This document shows, in pieces, positions 1 through 12,027 of a stretch of 64,000 bases of DNA. The stretch is from contig NZ_AUGV01000007.1 in NCBI RefSeq assembly GCF_000422845.1, positions 1 to 64,000 on the forward strand, in the 5' to 3' direction. The notes beneath the pieces were generated by a model. The model had not been told where the DNA came from and did no database searches. It worked only from the letters and a program-made list of their open reading frames with translations. Position numbers and translations under genes: made by a program. The first letter of the stretch is position 1. Each line of letters begins with the position of its first letter. The stretch is from Oceanobacter kriegii DSM 6294. Lineage in GTDB: Bacteria > Pseudomonadota > Gammaproteobacteria > Pseudomonadales > Oceanobacteraceae.

Positions 1-165
1 ACATTTATCAGCCAAATGCTTACCCTGGGCTTTGTTCCAATGAACTGGATATCTGACCATGTCGGGCACACAACCAGCGCCATGATCGAAAGACGATACG
101 GGAAATGGATCGAACAAGATGGACCGGACATTAAAAACGCCGTAGAGAAGGTACTGGGCCTGTAG
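1..165 (+). CDS. Tyrosine recombinase (phage/island integrase), C-terminal fragment
   Basis: Frame 1 is open from the window edge to a TAG at 163-165 and gives 54 residues. It contains the end of the integrase catalytic domain: SDHVGHTT followed by SAMIERRYGKWI. GH is the conserved box-II pair, and the Tyr in ERRYGKW fits the nucleophile that bonds to DNA. The rest of the gene lies upstream of the window. The gene points at a tRNA-Ser gene 140 bp away, which is the usual arrangement for an element integrated in a tRNA 3' end. Family assignment is firm; whether the host element is a prophage or a genomic island cannot be seen. Confidence 0.85.
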   Translation, partial: TFISQMLTLGFVPMNWISDHVGHTTSAMIERRYGKWIEQDGPDIKNAVEKVLGL

Positions 166-180
166 CAAGGCCCAGAAACG

Positions 181-212
181 AAAAAAGGCAGCCTATTGGC
201 TGCCTTTTTTGT
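181..212 (+). terminator. Rho-independent terminator after the integrase
   Basis: A-run, stem GGCAGCC, loop TATT, stem GGCTGCC, then TTTTTT. It starts 15 bp after the integrase stop. The A-run upstream makes it usable from both strands, so it could also stop read-through from the minus-strand tRNA-Ser gene. Confidence 0.85.
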
Positions 213-218
213 GCCCGG

Positions 219-240
219 TATTCCCAGACATATTCCCAGA
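219..240 (+). repeat. Short direct repeat near the integrase end
   Basis: TATTCCCAGA occurs at 219-228 and again at 231-240, a 12-bp period of about one helical turn. It lies between the integrase and the tRNA-Ser attachment region, where arm-type integrase or excisionase sites are usually found. That role is an inference. Confidence 0.4.
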
Positions 241-307
241 TTGTTCCCTATTTCAGGGTCTGGAACTAGCAAACTCAGCTAAGTAACTGATTTTACTAGA
301 TAAATAG

Positions 308-398
308 TGGCGGAGAGATAGGGATTTGAACCCTAGGTAGGCTATTAACCTACGCCGGTTTTCAAGACCGGTGCTTTCAACCACTCAGCCATCTCTCC
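308..398 (-). tRNA. tRNA-Ser (anticodon UGA)
   Basis: On the minus strand a 91-nt class II tRNA folds: acceptor GGAGAGA/TCTCTCC, anticodon stem CCGGT/ACCGG with loop CTTGAAA (anticodon TGA), a long variable arm (GTAGGTTAATAGCCTAC), a TΨC loop with GGTTCAAATCC, and an encoded CCA at 308-310. The long variable arm is diagnostic for serine. Its 3' end faces the integrase and is the probable attB/attR site. A strong promoter lies upstream (412-439). Confidence 0.95.
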
Positions 399-411
399 GA
401 ACTGGTTGCGT

Positions 412-439
412 ACTATACCCAGATTTTTTTGAGCGTCAA
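412..439 (-). promoter_or_regulatory. Sigma-70 promoter of tRNA-Ser
   Basis: Read on the minus strand: -35 TTGACG (434-439), a 16-bp spacer, -10 TATAGT (412-417). The -10 box is 14 bp upstream of the mature tRNA 5' end, which fits a short 5' leader. Confidence 0.7.
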
Positions 440-560
440 CACTTTTTTATAAATCAAATAGTTAGGTGAGTTTTTGTACAATTTACAGCGGTGTTTGAGG
501 CTTGCCGATGGGGTATGAATTACGGAAGATGGCGGTCATATTTTCAATACGTCGATTTCC

Positions 561-950
561 ATGGCTTCGTTCACGCTTTTAGTTACCCAATCCCCTTTTC
601 AAACGGATGCTCATCTTCAGGCAATGGATTTTGCTCGCGCGATTTATCGCTCTGGGCATTGTCTGAATCGGGTGTTTTTTTACCAGGACGCGGTGCTGTG
701 TGCCAACACTCGCATTCAGGCGCCACAGGGCCAGGCTGGCATTGCTGATGCCTGGGCTCAATGTGCTGGTGAATACGGTTTTCCTCTTCAGTTGTGCATT
801 GCCAATGCCATCCGTCGCGGAATGGTGAATGAGCAAGAAAATGAGCGCTATCAGCTTGATGGTGCGACGGTGGTTGAGCCATTCGAGTTGTGTGGCTTGG
901 GCGAAATGGCAGAAGCGGTCAGCCAAAGCGACCGTGTTGTGCAGTTTTAA
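561..950 (+). CDS. tusD: Sulfurtransferase complex subunit TusD
   Basis: DsrE/TusD family, 129 aa, near the usual ~128 aa. TusD is the sulfur-carrying subunit of the cytoplasmic TusBCD complex, which passes persulfide sulfur from TusA to TusE and on to MnmA for 2-thiolation of tRNA U34. Visible signs are the N-terminal TLLVTQSPF strand, FYQDAV, and the active Cys in LQLCIANAIRRG (about residue 78). tusC follows after 9 bp and then tusB and tusE, the classic order. mnmA, the final acceptor, is about 20 kb away in this window. Confidence 0.93.
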   Translation: MASFTLLVTQSPFQTDAHLQAMDFARAIYRSGHCLNRVFFYQDAVLCANTRIQAPQGQAGIADAWAQCAGEYGFPLQLCIANAIRRGMVNEQENERYQLDGATVVEPFELCGLGEMAEAVSQSDRVVQF

Positions 951-959
951 GGGCCTGTC

Positions 960-1304
960 ATGACTTCTACTCTTATTCATATTGTGTCCGCACCCACGCC
1001 TGAGCCTGAGCCTCTGGAACTGGCTATGGCGCTGGCCGCGTTTGATTTGCCGGTGACCTTGCTGTTCAGTGGTGCCGGGGTGTTGTGGCTCAAGCAAGAC
1101 CTGAAAGCCCTGTTCGAGGGTGGCAAGGCCCCTTCTCGCATTATCAAGGCATTGCCGATGTACGATTGCGAAGAGCTGTACGTTTGCGAAACCAGCCTTG
1201 CACGGTTTGGTTTGCAAGATAACAAGCCAGCGTTTGTTGCTCCGGTCAGTGCTGAAGCGGCCCGGGATCTTGTTGTCGCCAGTCAGCATTGTTTGAGGTT
1301 TTGA
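960..1304 (+). CDS. tusC: Sulfurtransferase complex subunit TusC
   Basis: DsrF/TusC-like protein, 114 aa, with an alpha/beta DsrE fold: ALAAFDLPVTLLFSGAGVLWL, then LPMYDCEELYVCETSLARFGL. TusC is a structural partner in the TusBCD heterohexamer of the tRNA thiolation relay. It sits between tusD (9 bp upstream) and tusB (1 bp downstream), so translation is probably coupled. The function is supported by gene order as much as by sequence, because TusC proteins are quite divergent. Confidence 0.9.
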   Translation: MTSTLIHIVSAPTPEPEPLELAMALAAFDLPVTLLFSGAGVLWLKQDLKALFEGGKAPSRIIKALPMYDCEELYVCETSLARFGLQDNKPAFVAPVSAEAARDLVVASQHCLRF

Positions 1305-1305
1305 T

Positions 1306-1581
1306 ATGACTCTTCATCAAATACAAACCGCGTCAGAGGCCATTCTTGCGGAGCTGGCGTTGTCCATCGACGATCAGGATGCAGTTTTACTTTTGGGTCG
1401 CGCAGCATGCATGGCCCCCTTGGTGGCGACGACGTTCGACGGTACGAAGCTACTGGTTCGGCAATCGGATGCAGACGCTTGTGGTGTTGCGCCGTCGGAG
1501 TCGGCGGAATTTGATACCATCAGCGACCAGCAATGGGTCGAGCTTACGCTGTCCCACACCAAAACCATTACCTGGAAGTAA
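1306..1581 (+). CDS. tusB: Sulfurtransferase complex subunit TusB
   Basis: DsrH/TusB family, 91 aa, the usual short length. The C-terminus HTKTITWK resembles the family's terminal Trp-containing tail, and DAVLLLGRAACMA matches its first strand region. It starts 1 bp after the tusC stop and ends 5 bp before tusE. It is the third subunit of the TusBCD sulfur relay. Confidence 0.9.
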   Translation: MTLHQIQTASEAILAELALSIDDQDAVLLLGRAACMAPLVATTFDGTKLLVRQSDADACGVAPSESAEFDTISDQQWVELTLSHTKTITWK

Positions 1582-1586
1582 CACCA

Positions 1587-1910
1587 ATGACCCACTCTAC
1601 CCTGCCGCCGGTCGATAAAGACGGCTTTTTGGTCAATCTTGCCGATTGGACCCCGGAGGTAGCTCAGCAACTGGCATTGGCGGACAATATCGAATTAACC
1701 CCAGAACACTGGGAAATCATTGAGCAGCTTCAGGCGTTTTACCGGGAGTTCGATCTCTCGCCGGCCATGCGGCCGCTAAGTAAGTACCTGAAAGCCAATC
1801 TGGGCCCTGAGAAGGCGTCCAGCATCTATCTGTTGAAATTATTCCCCGGCAGTCCAGCCAAATTAGGCGCCCGAATTGCCGGATTGCCCCGCCCGGAGAA
1901 CTGTCTGTGA
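1587..1910 (+). CDS. tusE: Sulfur relay protein TusE (DsrC family)
   Basis: DsrC/TusE family, 107 aa. It contains KDGFLVNLADWTPEVAQQLA, then LTPEHWEIIEQLQAFYREF, and ends RPENCL with the conserved penultimate Cys that carries the persulfide. TusE takes sulfur from TusD and delivers it to MnmA. The ATG at 1587 was chosen because it opens the conserved N-terminus right after tusB; a longer frame would overlap tusB. Its TGA overlaps the GTG of the next gene, so the two are probably translationally coupled. Confidence 0.93.
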   Translation: MTHSTLPPVDKDGFLVNLADWTPEVAQQLALADNIELTPEHWEIIEQLQAFYREFDLSPAMRPLSKYLKANLGPEKASSIYLLKLFPGSPAKLGARIAGLPRPENCL

Positions 1911-2935
1911 GTGCTGTACCGTCTGTTACTGAAATTGCTATTTCCGACACCTTGCTGAAGCCGATTACCGGTAAACACTCGCTGGCCGAGTACGTGCGGA
2001 TTTTGGCTCGTGGCAAAAACGCCAGCCGCAGCATGACGTTTGATGAAGCAAAGTTCACCATGACAGAACTGGTTGCTGGCCGCTTCGAGCCGGAGCAGCT
2101 GGGTGCCATCCTGATGTTGTTGCGAGTCAAGGAAGAAACGCCGGAGGAGTTGGCTGGATTTGCAGCGGCGATTAACGAAGTATGGCCTGAGCATGTGCAC
2201 TTTGATCTGGTTTGGCCGAGCTACGCCGGCAAACGTCGTCAGCCGTTTTGGTGCTTGCTGTCCGCTCTACTGCTGAATCAGATGGGTTATCGCATTCTGT
2301 TTCATGGCACGACGGCTCATACAGAAGGCCGCATTTATCTGCACGAGGTGTTTGAGCAACTGGGCTTGCCGCAGCTTACCTCGATGGATCAATTGGCGGA
2401 CGCGCCGTCACTGGCGTATCTGCCGTGCGAACAGATTAATCCGTTGTTCCAGCGCTGGCTTTCGTTGAAGGCCATTCTGGGGGTTCGGTCACCGATCAAT
2501 ACCCTGCTGAAAACCATTTCCCCTGACCACTGTGCCAGCGTTCAGGGTATTTTCCACCCGAACTATTCCATTACCCATGCCGGAGCCGCTGAAATCAACG
2601 GTGACAATATGTTGGTGATCAAGGGTGAAGGTGGTGAGTTCGAGGTGAACCCGGAACGTACGGTTAAAGCCACCTACCATCTGGATGGTAAATCCGGCGA
2701 GCTGACTATTCCGAACCAGCAGAGCCATTACGACGACAAGCCGAAAAATCAGATTGATACGGAATTGCTGGTGAAGCAATGGCGTGGCGAGCTGCAAAGC
2801 GAATACGCGTTTCAGGCAATTATTCGAACCGCTGCTTTGGCCTTGGTGTCGATCACCAAGCAGCCGGAAAAGCTCGATGAGTTTTTGGCTTTGGCTGAAA
2901 AGGCCTGGAATGAGCGGGATACGTCACTGCTGTGA
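1907..2935 (+). CDS. ybiB: TrpD2/YbiB family protein (anthranilate phosphoribosyltransferase-like)
   Basis: 342 aa. The fold resembles nucleoside phosphorylase class III/TrpD proteins: LAEYVRILARGKNASRSMTFDEA at the N-terminus and LRVKEETPEELAGFAAAI in the helical domain. Characterised TrpD2 (E. coli YbiB) binds nucleic acid rather than acting in tryptophan synthesis, and TrpD's glycine-rich PRPP loop is not evident here. The GTG start overlaps the tusE stop (GTGA), which makes it the last gene of the tus operon. A terminator follows at 3054. The link with tRNA thiolation is positional only. Confidence 0.82.
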   Translation: MSAVPSVTEIAISDTLLKPITGKHSLAEYVRILARGKNASRSMTFDEAKFTMTELVAGRFEPEQLGAILMLLRVKEETPEELAGFAAAINEVWPEHVHFDLVWPSYAGKRRQPFWCLLSALLLNQMGYRILFHGTTAHTEGRIYLHEVFEQLGLPQLTSMDQLADAPSLAYLPCEQINPLFQRWLSLKAILGVRSPINTLLKTISPDHCASVQGIFHPNYSITHAGAAEINGDNMLVIKGEGGEFEVNPERTVKATYHLDGKSGELTIPNQQSHYDDKPKNQIDTELLVKQWRGELQSEYAFQAIIRTAALALVSITKQPEKLDEFLALAEKAWNERDTSLL

Positions 2936-3053
2936 TCTGATTCTCCCCTTCAAGCGTTGCAGTGCAGAGTTAAACCAAGTACAGGGGTGAATTGCGGGCC
3001 ATCACCGGGAATAAATTCCCTCCTACAGCTCACAAGGTCGCAAGCGTACAAAC

Positions 3054-3084
3054 AAAAATGCCCGCTAATCTGCGGGCATTTTTG
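3054..3084. terminator. Bidirectional terminator between ybiB and cysG
   Basis: AAAAATGCCCGC-TAATCT-GCGGGCATTTTT. Symmetrical A and T runs let it terminate the rightward tus-ybiB operon and the leftward serS-cysG operon. Confidence 0.9.
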
Positions 3085-3097
3085 GTATGGACCTGAA

Positions 3098-5811
<2,714 letters not shown>

Positions 5812-5836
5812 TTATACAAAATTGAAACGGTGGAAA

Positions 5837-6223
5837 TTATCCCTGGCTACGCGTCAGGACATTCGCAAGGGCGATGCCGAGGCCAGTAGCCGCAAAACAC
5901 CCAGCCACACTGGCGAGCACGTAAGAGCCGAGCGCCATCCAGCGCTCTTGCTGCATCAGTGCAACACTTTCCAGTGAGAAGGTGGAAAAGGTAGTGAATG
6001 CGCCCAGGAATCCAACCATGGCCAGCTGTTTGTAGTGCTCGCTGCCCCACTGCTGTTGAACCAGAATCACATAGGCAATACCAATCACGAAGGAGCCTAT
6101 CAGGTTCACCCCCAGCGTGCCATAAGGGAACGCTTGTCCCATGGCTTTGAACAATGAACTTGCGGTCAGATAACGAGCGACAGCGCCCAGTGCGCCACCA
6201 AGTGCAATCCATAACAACGCCAC
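5837..6223 (-). CDS. crcB: Fluoride efflux channel CrcB/Fluc
   Basis: 128 aa with four membrane segments. Family motifs: GGALGAVARY, PYGTLGVNLIGSFVIG (the Asn is a pore residue) and GFLGAFTTFSTFSLE with the Phe-box/TFST motif. The dual-topology dimer exports fluoride. The start is GTG at 6223, with AAGGAG 8 bp upstream. It follows rarA by 3 bp, so it is co-transcribed. The single gene fits the homodimer form. No fluoride riboswitch is visible upstream, as expected inside an operon. Confidence 0.94.
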   Translation of the reverse strand: MALLWIALGGALGAVARYLTASSLFKAMGQAFPYGTLGVNLIGSFVIGIAYVILVQQQWGSEHYKQLAMVGFLGAFTTFSTFSLESVALMQQERWMALGSYVLASVAGCFAATGLGIALANVLTRSQG

Positions 6224-6226
6224 GGG

Positions 6227-7597
6227 TTAGTCTCCTTCGTGATAGTCGGGTGTGTGGGGGGAGCCAGAAGGCCCGGAAGGATACCGCTGCTGCGGGGAGT
6301 TGCGGTTCATTTGCTGTAAATGGTCCAGTTTGCGGCCGATTTTTTCTTCCAGACCGCGATCCGATGGGTAATACAGTTGCAGGTCTTTCAGCTCTGGCGG
6401 GAAGTAGTTTTCGCCCGCCGCAAAGGCGCCGGGTTCGTCATGGGCATAACGGTACTCTTCGCCATAGCCGAGCTGGCTCATCAACTTGGTGGGCGCATTA
6501 CGTAAATGCAGCGGTACCTCATAGCTGGGCTGGGACGCTACCAGCTGACGCGCTTGTTTGTAGGCGGCGTATACCTTGTTGCTCTTCGGGGCAGAGGCGA
6601 TGTACGCCACAGCCTGGGCCAAACACAATTCGCCTTCAGGCTGTCCAAGCCGCTCGATGGCATCCCAGGCAGCCATACAGAGTGGCAGCGCACGCGGGTC
6701 GGCATTGCCAACGTCTTCACTGGCCATGGCAATGATACGGCGGGCGATGTAAAGCGGATCACAGCCGCCATCGATCATGCGTGCCAGCCAGTACAGCGCT
6801 GCGTCCGGGGATGAACCTCGTACCGATTTGTGCAGTGCTGAAATCTGGTCATAAAACGCCTCGCCGCCTTTATCAAAACGACGACTGGTGGTACCTGCCA
6901 GCTGGTTTACGTGATCGAGGCCTAGAGGTTCACCAGCGGCAAGCTGAATGGCATATTCAAACTGATTGAGTGCCCGGCGAGCGTCGCCGTCGGCCATCAT
7001 GGCAATTCGCTCTAACGCCTCCGGGCTTGAAGGATTGACCAGATCACCGTCGGCTATCAGGCGTTGCTCGGCCCGCTGCAGCACCTGCTGCAAGTCGGCA
7101 TCGGCCAGACTTTTAAGAACGTATACCCGGGCGCGGGACAACAAGGCATTGTTGAGTTCGAAGGACGGATTCTCTGTGGTTGCACCAATGAATATCACGG
7201 TGCCATCTTCGACGTGTGGCAGGAAGGCGTCTTGCTGGGTTTTGTTGAAACGGTGCACTTCGTCGATAAACAGCACCGTCTTCTTGCCAGTGGCGCGATA
7301 CTGCCGGGCCTGATCGACCGCCTCGCGAATATCCTTGATACCCGCCATGACGGCGCTGAGGGTAACAAACCGGGCATCGACATAGCTGGCAATCAACTTC
7401 GACAGAGTGGTTTTACCAACCCCCGGCGGCCCCCAGAAAATTAACGAATGCAACTGCCCCGCTTCGAGCGATTTACGCAGCGGCGTGCCTTCACCAACCA
7501 CGTGCTGCTGGCCGATGTATTCATCAAGGTTACTGGGCCGCATTCGTGATGCCAAAGGTTCATAGCCGCCAGAGGCATCGCCAAACAGATCGTTCAT
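6227..7597 (-). CDS. rarA: Replication-associated recombination protein A (RarA/MgsA)
   Basis: 456 aa AAA+ ATPase related to clamp loaders, acting at stalled forks. Visible: IGQQHVVG, Walker A GPPGVGKTT, Walker B LFIDEVHRFNKTQQDAFL, sensor 1 GATTENPSFELNNALLSR, then the helical tetramerisation region (YQQ-type KQARQLVAS..VPLHLRNAPTKLM). It lies downstream of lolA (4-bp gap) and upstream of crcB. lolA-rarA-crcB-serS is a conserved gammaproteobacterial order. Confidence 0.96.
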   Translation of the reverse strand: MNDLFGDASGGYEPLASRMRPSNLDEYIGQQHVVGEGTPLRKSLEAGQLHSLIFWGPPGVGKTTLSKLIASYVDARFVTLSAVMAGIKDIREAVDQARQYRATGKKTVLFIDEVHRFNKTQQDAFLPHVEDGTVIFIGATTENPSFELNNALLSRARVYVLKSLADADLQQVLQRAEQRLIADGDLVNPSSPEALERIAMMADGDARRALNQFEYAIQLAAGEPLGLDHVNQLAGTTSRRFDKGGEAFYDQISALHKSVRGSSPDAALYWLARMIDGGCDPLYIARRIIAMASEDVGNADPRALPLCMAAWDAIERLGQPEGELCLAQAVAYIASAPKSNKVYAAYKQARQLVASQPSYEVPLHLRNAPTKLMSQLGYGEEYRYAHDEPGAFAAGENYFPPELKDLQLYYPSDRGLEEKIGRKLDHLQQMNRNSPQQRYPSGPSGSPHTPDYHEGD

Positions 7598-7601
7598 TGG
7601 A

Positions 7602-8264
7602 TCAGTATCCGCTGCGAGCGTCGATCACATCGGCGCCTTCTGGCACATCGAAGACGAAGGCCATTGGGTCGAGGTTGGTATTGCGCTCAACATTGCTGAG
7701 CGTAATGTCAGTCACCTGACCGGTAGCGTCAGCGATGCGCATGGCTTCCAGTGTTTGATCCTTGTAGCCAAATTCAATGGCGGCGAACAACTGGCTCGGA
7801 TCTTTCGGTGTCAGGCGATACACCATCAGGCCATCTCTGGACAGACGTTCGACATCAAAGTTATCCGATACATCGCTGGCACGGCCACTCAGCAACAGCG
7901 CCGGGGTTTCTTGTACCTTCATTTCCAGATTGCGAATGGTCACTTGTTCCAGGTCGGCGTCGAATACCCAAACGACCTTGCCATCAGAAACGATGAGTTG
8001 CTCGTAAGGAGGCAGGGTTTTCCAGCGCAGCTTTTCCGGCGTGGCGAATGCAACCTGCCCTTCGACGCTTTGCAGTTCGTTACCGCTGGCATCGCGAATA
8101 ATCTGGGTGAAGTCAGCCGACAGGTTGCGGGTGCCGGACAGGCGTTCGATAAAACCTTCCAGAGCGGAGCTGGGCTCAGCGGCCTGCACCGGACTAACAG
8201 ACAGCAGCACGCTGGAGGTGGCGATCAGTGCTGCACACAGGGTGTTTTTAAGGGATGACAACAT
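7602..8264 (-). CDS. lolA: Outer-membrane lipoprotein carrier LolA
   Basis: 220 aa. The start at 8264 gives a Sec signal peptide, MLSSLKNTLCAALIATSSVL followed by a cleavage region VQA-AE; a longer frame runs into ftsK and lacks a signal. The mature protein shows the LolA pattern: LSADFTQIIRD, GQVAFATPEKLRWKTLPPYEQLIVSDGKVVWVFDADLEQVT, and the C-terminal FVFDVPEGADVID. It ferries lipoproteins through the periplasm from LolCDE to LolB. It sits between ftsK (92 bp) and rarA (4 bp). Confidence 0.95.
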   Translation of the reverse strand: MLSSLKNTLCAALIATSSVLLSVSPVQAAEPSSALEGFIERLSGTRNLSADFTQIIRDASGNELQSVEGQVAFATPEKLRWKTLPPYEQLIVSDGKVVWVFDADLEQVTIRNLEMKVQETPALLLSGRASDVSDNFDVERLSRDGLMVYRLTPKDPSQLFAAIEFGYKDQTLEAMRIADATGQVTDITLSNVERNTNLDPMAFVFDVPEGADVIDARSGY

Positions 8265-8355
8265 ATAGAACAAATTCCTTTGGACGCGTTTCCTTTGGGC
8301 GTCCTGATTTCCAGAAAATTCCCTAACCGGATCAGTCAAGCTGACTGTCCGGATA

Positions 8356-11271
8356 TCAAGCCGATGGTGGCGGTGGCGCCAACACCTCGCGGCTGCCGTT
8401 GTGCGCCGGTGGCGAAACGACACCTGCGGCTTCCATTGCCTCGACCAATCGGGCCGCACGGTTGTAGCCAATACGCAACTTGCGCTGCACTGACGAGGTC
8501 GAGCACTTGCCGGATTCAGTAACGAACGCCACTGCCTGGTCAAACAGTTCATCCTGTTCGTCACCACCGCTGGCAGCACCGCCCTCTCCCGCCATGCGCT
8601 CTTCGCTGGTCTGGACAATTTCTTCCAGATAGTTCGGCTCACCGCGCAATTTCCATTCGGCGACGACCCGGTGTACCTCGTCATCGTCCACAAAGGCGCC
8701 GTGTACACGCTCGGGCAAGGCAATGCCCGGCGGCATAAACAGCATATCACCATGGCCTAACAGCTGTTCAGCCCCGCCTTGGTCAAGAATGGTTCGGGAG
8801 TCGATACGAGACGACACCTGAAACGCAATACGCGTTGGAACGTTGGCCTTGATCAGGCCAGTGATCACGTCCACCGATGGACGCTGTGTGGCCAAAATCA
8901 TGTGAATGCCGGCCGCTCGCGCTTTTTGGGCAATACGTGCGATCAGCTCTTCGACCTTTTTGCCCACCATCATCATCATGTCGGCAAATTCGTCGATTAC
9001 GATCACAATGTACGGCAACGGCTCCAGCGTTCGTGGTGTGGTGTCGTAGGACACGGTGATGTCCCACAGCGGGTCGATAATGGGTTCGCCCGCCTCAATC
9101 GCTTCTTTCACTTTCTTGTTGTAACCCGCCAGATTACGCACACCCAGCGATGCCATCAGCTGGTAGCGGCGTTCCATTTCAGCGACCGACCAGCGCAAGC
9201 CATTGGCGGCTTCTTTCATGTCCGTGATTACCGGCGTCAGCAAGTGCGGGATACCCTCATAAACCGACAGCTCCAGCATTTTCGGGTCGACCATGATCAT
9301 CCGTAGCTCTTCTGGCGTGGCCTTGAACAGCATGCTCAGAATCATGGCGTTGATACCCACCGATTTACCAGAACCTGTGGTACCGGCTACCAGCAAGTGC
9401 GGCATCTTGGCCAGGTCGGCGACGATGGAATTGCCGCCAATATCATGACCAAGCGCCAGCGTCAGCGGTGACTTGGATTTGTCGAATTCATTGGACGACA
9501 GCACTTCTGAAAACGACACAATGGCGCGGTTTTCGTTCGGCACCTCAATGCCCATGACCGATTTGCCCGGAATCACTTCCACGACCCGCACACTGATCAT
9601 CGCCATGGAACGCGCCAGGTCTTTGGCCAAATTGGTGATCTTGCTGGCTTTTACACCAGCAGCAGGCTGAATCTCGAAGCGGGTAATTACCGGGCCGGGG
9701 GCAACGGCCGTGACTTCAATTTTGACACCGAAGTCAGCCAGCTTTTGCACCAGCAGCTTCGACATTTCTTGCAATCGTTCCGGGGAAAAACCGCTCTTCT
9801 GCCCTTCTTTTGGCGGGTCCAGAACGGCAATCGATGGCAGCGGGGTTTTCTGCTGAAACAGTTTGCCCTGCATGTCTTGCTTGGCGCGCTCGCTGATGCC
9901 CGTGTCCCGCTTTTCCAATGGCGTAATTGGAATTGCCGGATCACTTGGGGCTTGAGCAGCGGGCTGCTCGCTGGATTTGGCTGAAGCAGCTGCTACGGGT
10001 GCAGGTGCAGATTCTGCTTGTGAAGCAGAAGGTGTTGGTTTAATCGCTGATGGCTCTTCGTCAGTCAGCCATGGAATATCGTCTTCGTCGGCCTGAGTGT
10101 CGTTTACAGCAACCTGCTGAACCGGACGCTCCAGAGGCTCGGTGGACATCGTGCTCTGAGCGGGTGTTTCTGGCACTTCTGGCACCTTGGCTTTTGCACT
10201 TGCCGGGGTATGAACTGGAGCTGGCTCAGCAGCCACGCGATGCTCTGGCTTTGGCAGAAGCCCGAAGTCGTTGTCCAGTTCGTCTATGTTGAAAGCAGGC
10301 TCAGTACGCTTGTGTGCAGGTGCGATGGATGCGCGCTCATCGGTGGCAGCGTCGTCGCCATCGCTATCCAATACAGATTCAGACGTTTTCCGGTTTTTAC
10401 CCAGCAGACGAGCCAGCAAGCCTTTGCCGCCAGCAGGAGTTGAGACGCTTTCGATAAGATGATCATCAACGGCGTCGATCTTGATGTCGTTCTCATCGTC
10501 GCCCTTGTTGTTGACGACCGAATCGAACGAGTCCTGCGGCTGCTCATGGACATCTGTGTGATTATCAGCGGGAGCCTCATTCTGAACAGCATCGCCCGGA
10601 CCTTTCTCGGCCTTGGCGTCACGCGCTTGGGCGATTTTGTGCTTCACAAAACCCATCATCATCAGCAAACCACCGCCAATTCGTTCGAACAGCAGCAACC
10701 AGGAAAACTCTAAAAACAACATCAAACCAATCGCCAGTACGCCAACCAGAATGGCAATGGCACCGGCAAAGCCGAACAGAGGCAACAAGGATTGAAAAAC
10801 ACTGAGGCCCAGTGCACCACCGGAACCTACGGGCAGCTCCTCGCCCGACCAAATACTGACGTGGGCCAAACTGCACAGGCTGGCCAGAGTCATCACAAAG
10901 CCGAATACGCGCAAGAACCAGATGCTGGCGGTATTGGCCGAGCGACGGCGAAACATCAGGGCTATTTTGGCTAGAATCAGGGTTGGGAAGGCATAGGCCA
11001 GATAGCCCAAGCCGTGAAATAAAAGATCGGCAATCGTGGCGCCAACAACACCAACAGAATTATGAGACGAGCGGCTGCCAACACTGGACCAACCGTCGTC
11101 GCCCGGGGTGTAACTGCCAAGAGCCATAAACAGCAACAGACAGACGATAGCAAGGACCACAAACCAGGCGTCCTGCCGGCGACTCCAGGAGATTTCAGAT
11201 TTTTCTGAGGAAGCTTCGAGAGATTCTGATAGCTCCGGTGTATCCTTTGACAAATCAATACCCTGCGTCAT
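8356..11271 (-). CDS. ftsK: DNA translocase FtsK
   Basis: 971 aa from the ATG at 11271. An N-terminal membrane domain has about four TM helices (from residue 35). Next comes a Pro/Ala/Ser/Glu-rich linker (about 200-470), then the RecA-like motor with [17 protein letters not shown] (Walker A), [15 protein letters not shown] (Walker B) and [21 protein letters not shown]. The C-terminal gamma winged helix ([19 protein letters not shown]) reads KOPS sites. It pumps chromosome termini to dif-XerCD at the septum. Only 33 bp separate it from the divergent aat, and an alternative GTG/ATG start at 11331 would overlap aat; the conserved N-terminus favours 11271. Confidence 0.96.
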   Translation of the reverse strand: MTQGIDLSKDTPELSESLEASSEKSEISWSRRQDAWFVVLAIVCLLLFMALGSYTPGDDGWSSVGSRSSHNSVGVVGATIADLLFHGLGYLAYAFPTLILAKIALMFRRRSANTASIWFLRVFGFVMTLASLCSLAHVSIWSGEELPVGSGGALGLSVFQSLLPLFGFAGAIAILVGVLAIGLMLFLEFSWLLLFERIGGGLLMMMGFVKHKIAQARDAKAEKGPGDAVQNEAPADNHTDVHEQPQDSFDSVVNNKGDDENDIKIDAVDDHLIESVSTPAGGKGLLARLLGKNRKTSESVLDSDGDDAATDERASIAPAHKRTEPAFNIDELDNDFGLLPKPEHRVAAEPAPVHTPASAKAKVPEVPETPAQSTMSTEPLERPVQQVAVNDTQADEDDIPWLTDEEPSAIKPTPSASQAESAPAPVAAASAKSSEQPAAQAPSDPAIPITPLEKRDTGISERAKQDMQGKLFQQKTPLPSIAVLDPPKEGQKSGFSPERLQEMSKLLVQKLADFGVKIEVTAVAPGPVITRFEIQPAAGVKASKITNLAKDLARSMAMISVRVVEVIPGKSVMGIEVPNENRAIVSFSEVLSSNEFDKSKSPLTLALGHDIGGNSIVADLAKMPHLLVAGTTGSGKSVGINAMILSMLFKATPEELRMIMVDPKMLELSVYEGIPHLLTPVITDMKEAANGLRWSVAEMERRYQLMASLGVRNLAGYNKKVKEAIEAGEPIIDPLWDITVSYDTTPRTLEPLPYIVIVIDEFADMMMMVGKKVEELIARIAQKARAAGIHMILATQRPSVDVITGLIKANVPTRIAFQVSSRIDSRTILDQGGAEQLLGHGDMLFMPPGIALPERVHGAFVDDDEVHRVVAEWKLRGEPNYLEEIVQTSEERMAGEGGAASGGDEQDELFDQAVAFVTESGKCSTSSVQRKLRIGYNRAARLVEAMEAAGVVSPPAHNGSREVLAPPPPSA

Positions 11272-11304
11272 TCTTTGAAGATTTGAGTTTATCACGGTTG
11301 CATC

Positions 11305-12027
11305 ATGATTGACTGGCTGGACGAAAACCAACGCCCGTATTTTCCACCAACTGCCAAGGCCCTCACAGAACCGGACGGGTTGCTGGCGGCGGGTGGCGGT
11401 ATCTCGCCTGCCTGGCTATACGAGGCCTATCGTCATGGTGTGTTCCCCTGGCATGACGAAGATTCCCCGCGTTTGTGGTGGACCCCTGCCCCACGTGCGG
11501 TCATTTTGCCGGATCACTTTCATGTTTCGCGTTCGATACGCAAAGAGCTGAAGAAAACCCGACTGACATTCACTGCCAATCATGCCTTTGAGCGTGTAAT
11601 GACCCTGTGTGCTTCGACTCATGCCGATGAAGGCGGCACCTGGATTCAACCTGAAATGATTGCCAGCTACACAGCCATGGCCAAAGCTGGCATGGGATTA
11701 AGCGTAGAGTGCTGGGATGAGCATGGCTCACTGGTCGGCGGGTTTTACGGCATTTTGATTGGCCGGGCTTACTTTGGCGAATCGATGTTTTCTTTGGTGT
11801 CGGGGGCTTCCAAACAGGCGTTTGCCATTGCCGCTGGCCTGCTGTTTGACTCAGGCATTGAAATGATCGACTGCCAAATGCGCACGGAGCATCTTGCACG
11901 TTTTGGATTGGTGGAATTGCAACGCGAAGACTTTGAGCAGCGACTGGCGATTGCGACACAGCTGCCACCAGTATCTCCTCTGCCCAGCCTACTGCCCAAC
12001 CCTTGGGCTGCGGAGCGAGCGGCATGA
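11305..12027 (+). CDS. aat: Leucyl/phenylalanyl-tRNA--protein transferase
   Basis: 240 aa. Diagnostic motifs: [82 protein letters not shown]. It adds Leu or Phe to proteins with N-terminal Arg or Lys, creating N-degrons for ClpS-ClpAP. Its TGA overlaps the ATG of ate. clpA and clpS are 1.3-3.9 kb away, so the whole N-degron route is encoded in one neighbourhood. Confidence 0.97.
   Translation: MIDWLDENQRPYFPPTAKALTEPDGLLAAGGGISPAWLYEAYRHGVFPWHDEDSPRLWWTPAPRAVILPDHFHVSRSIRKELKKTRLTFTANHAFERVMTLCASTHADEGGTWIQPEMIASYTAMAKAGMGLSVECWDEHGSLVGGFYGILIGRAYFGESMFSLVSGASKQAFAIAAGLLFDSGIEMIDCQMRTEHLARFGLVELQREDFEQRLAIATQLPPVSPLPSLLPNPWAAERAA

Noticed and set aside
6224-6240. Fluoride riboswitch upstream of crcB
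   Set aside because: crcB follows rarA by 3 bp inside an operon, leaving no room, and none of the conserved fluoride-switch elements is visible.
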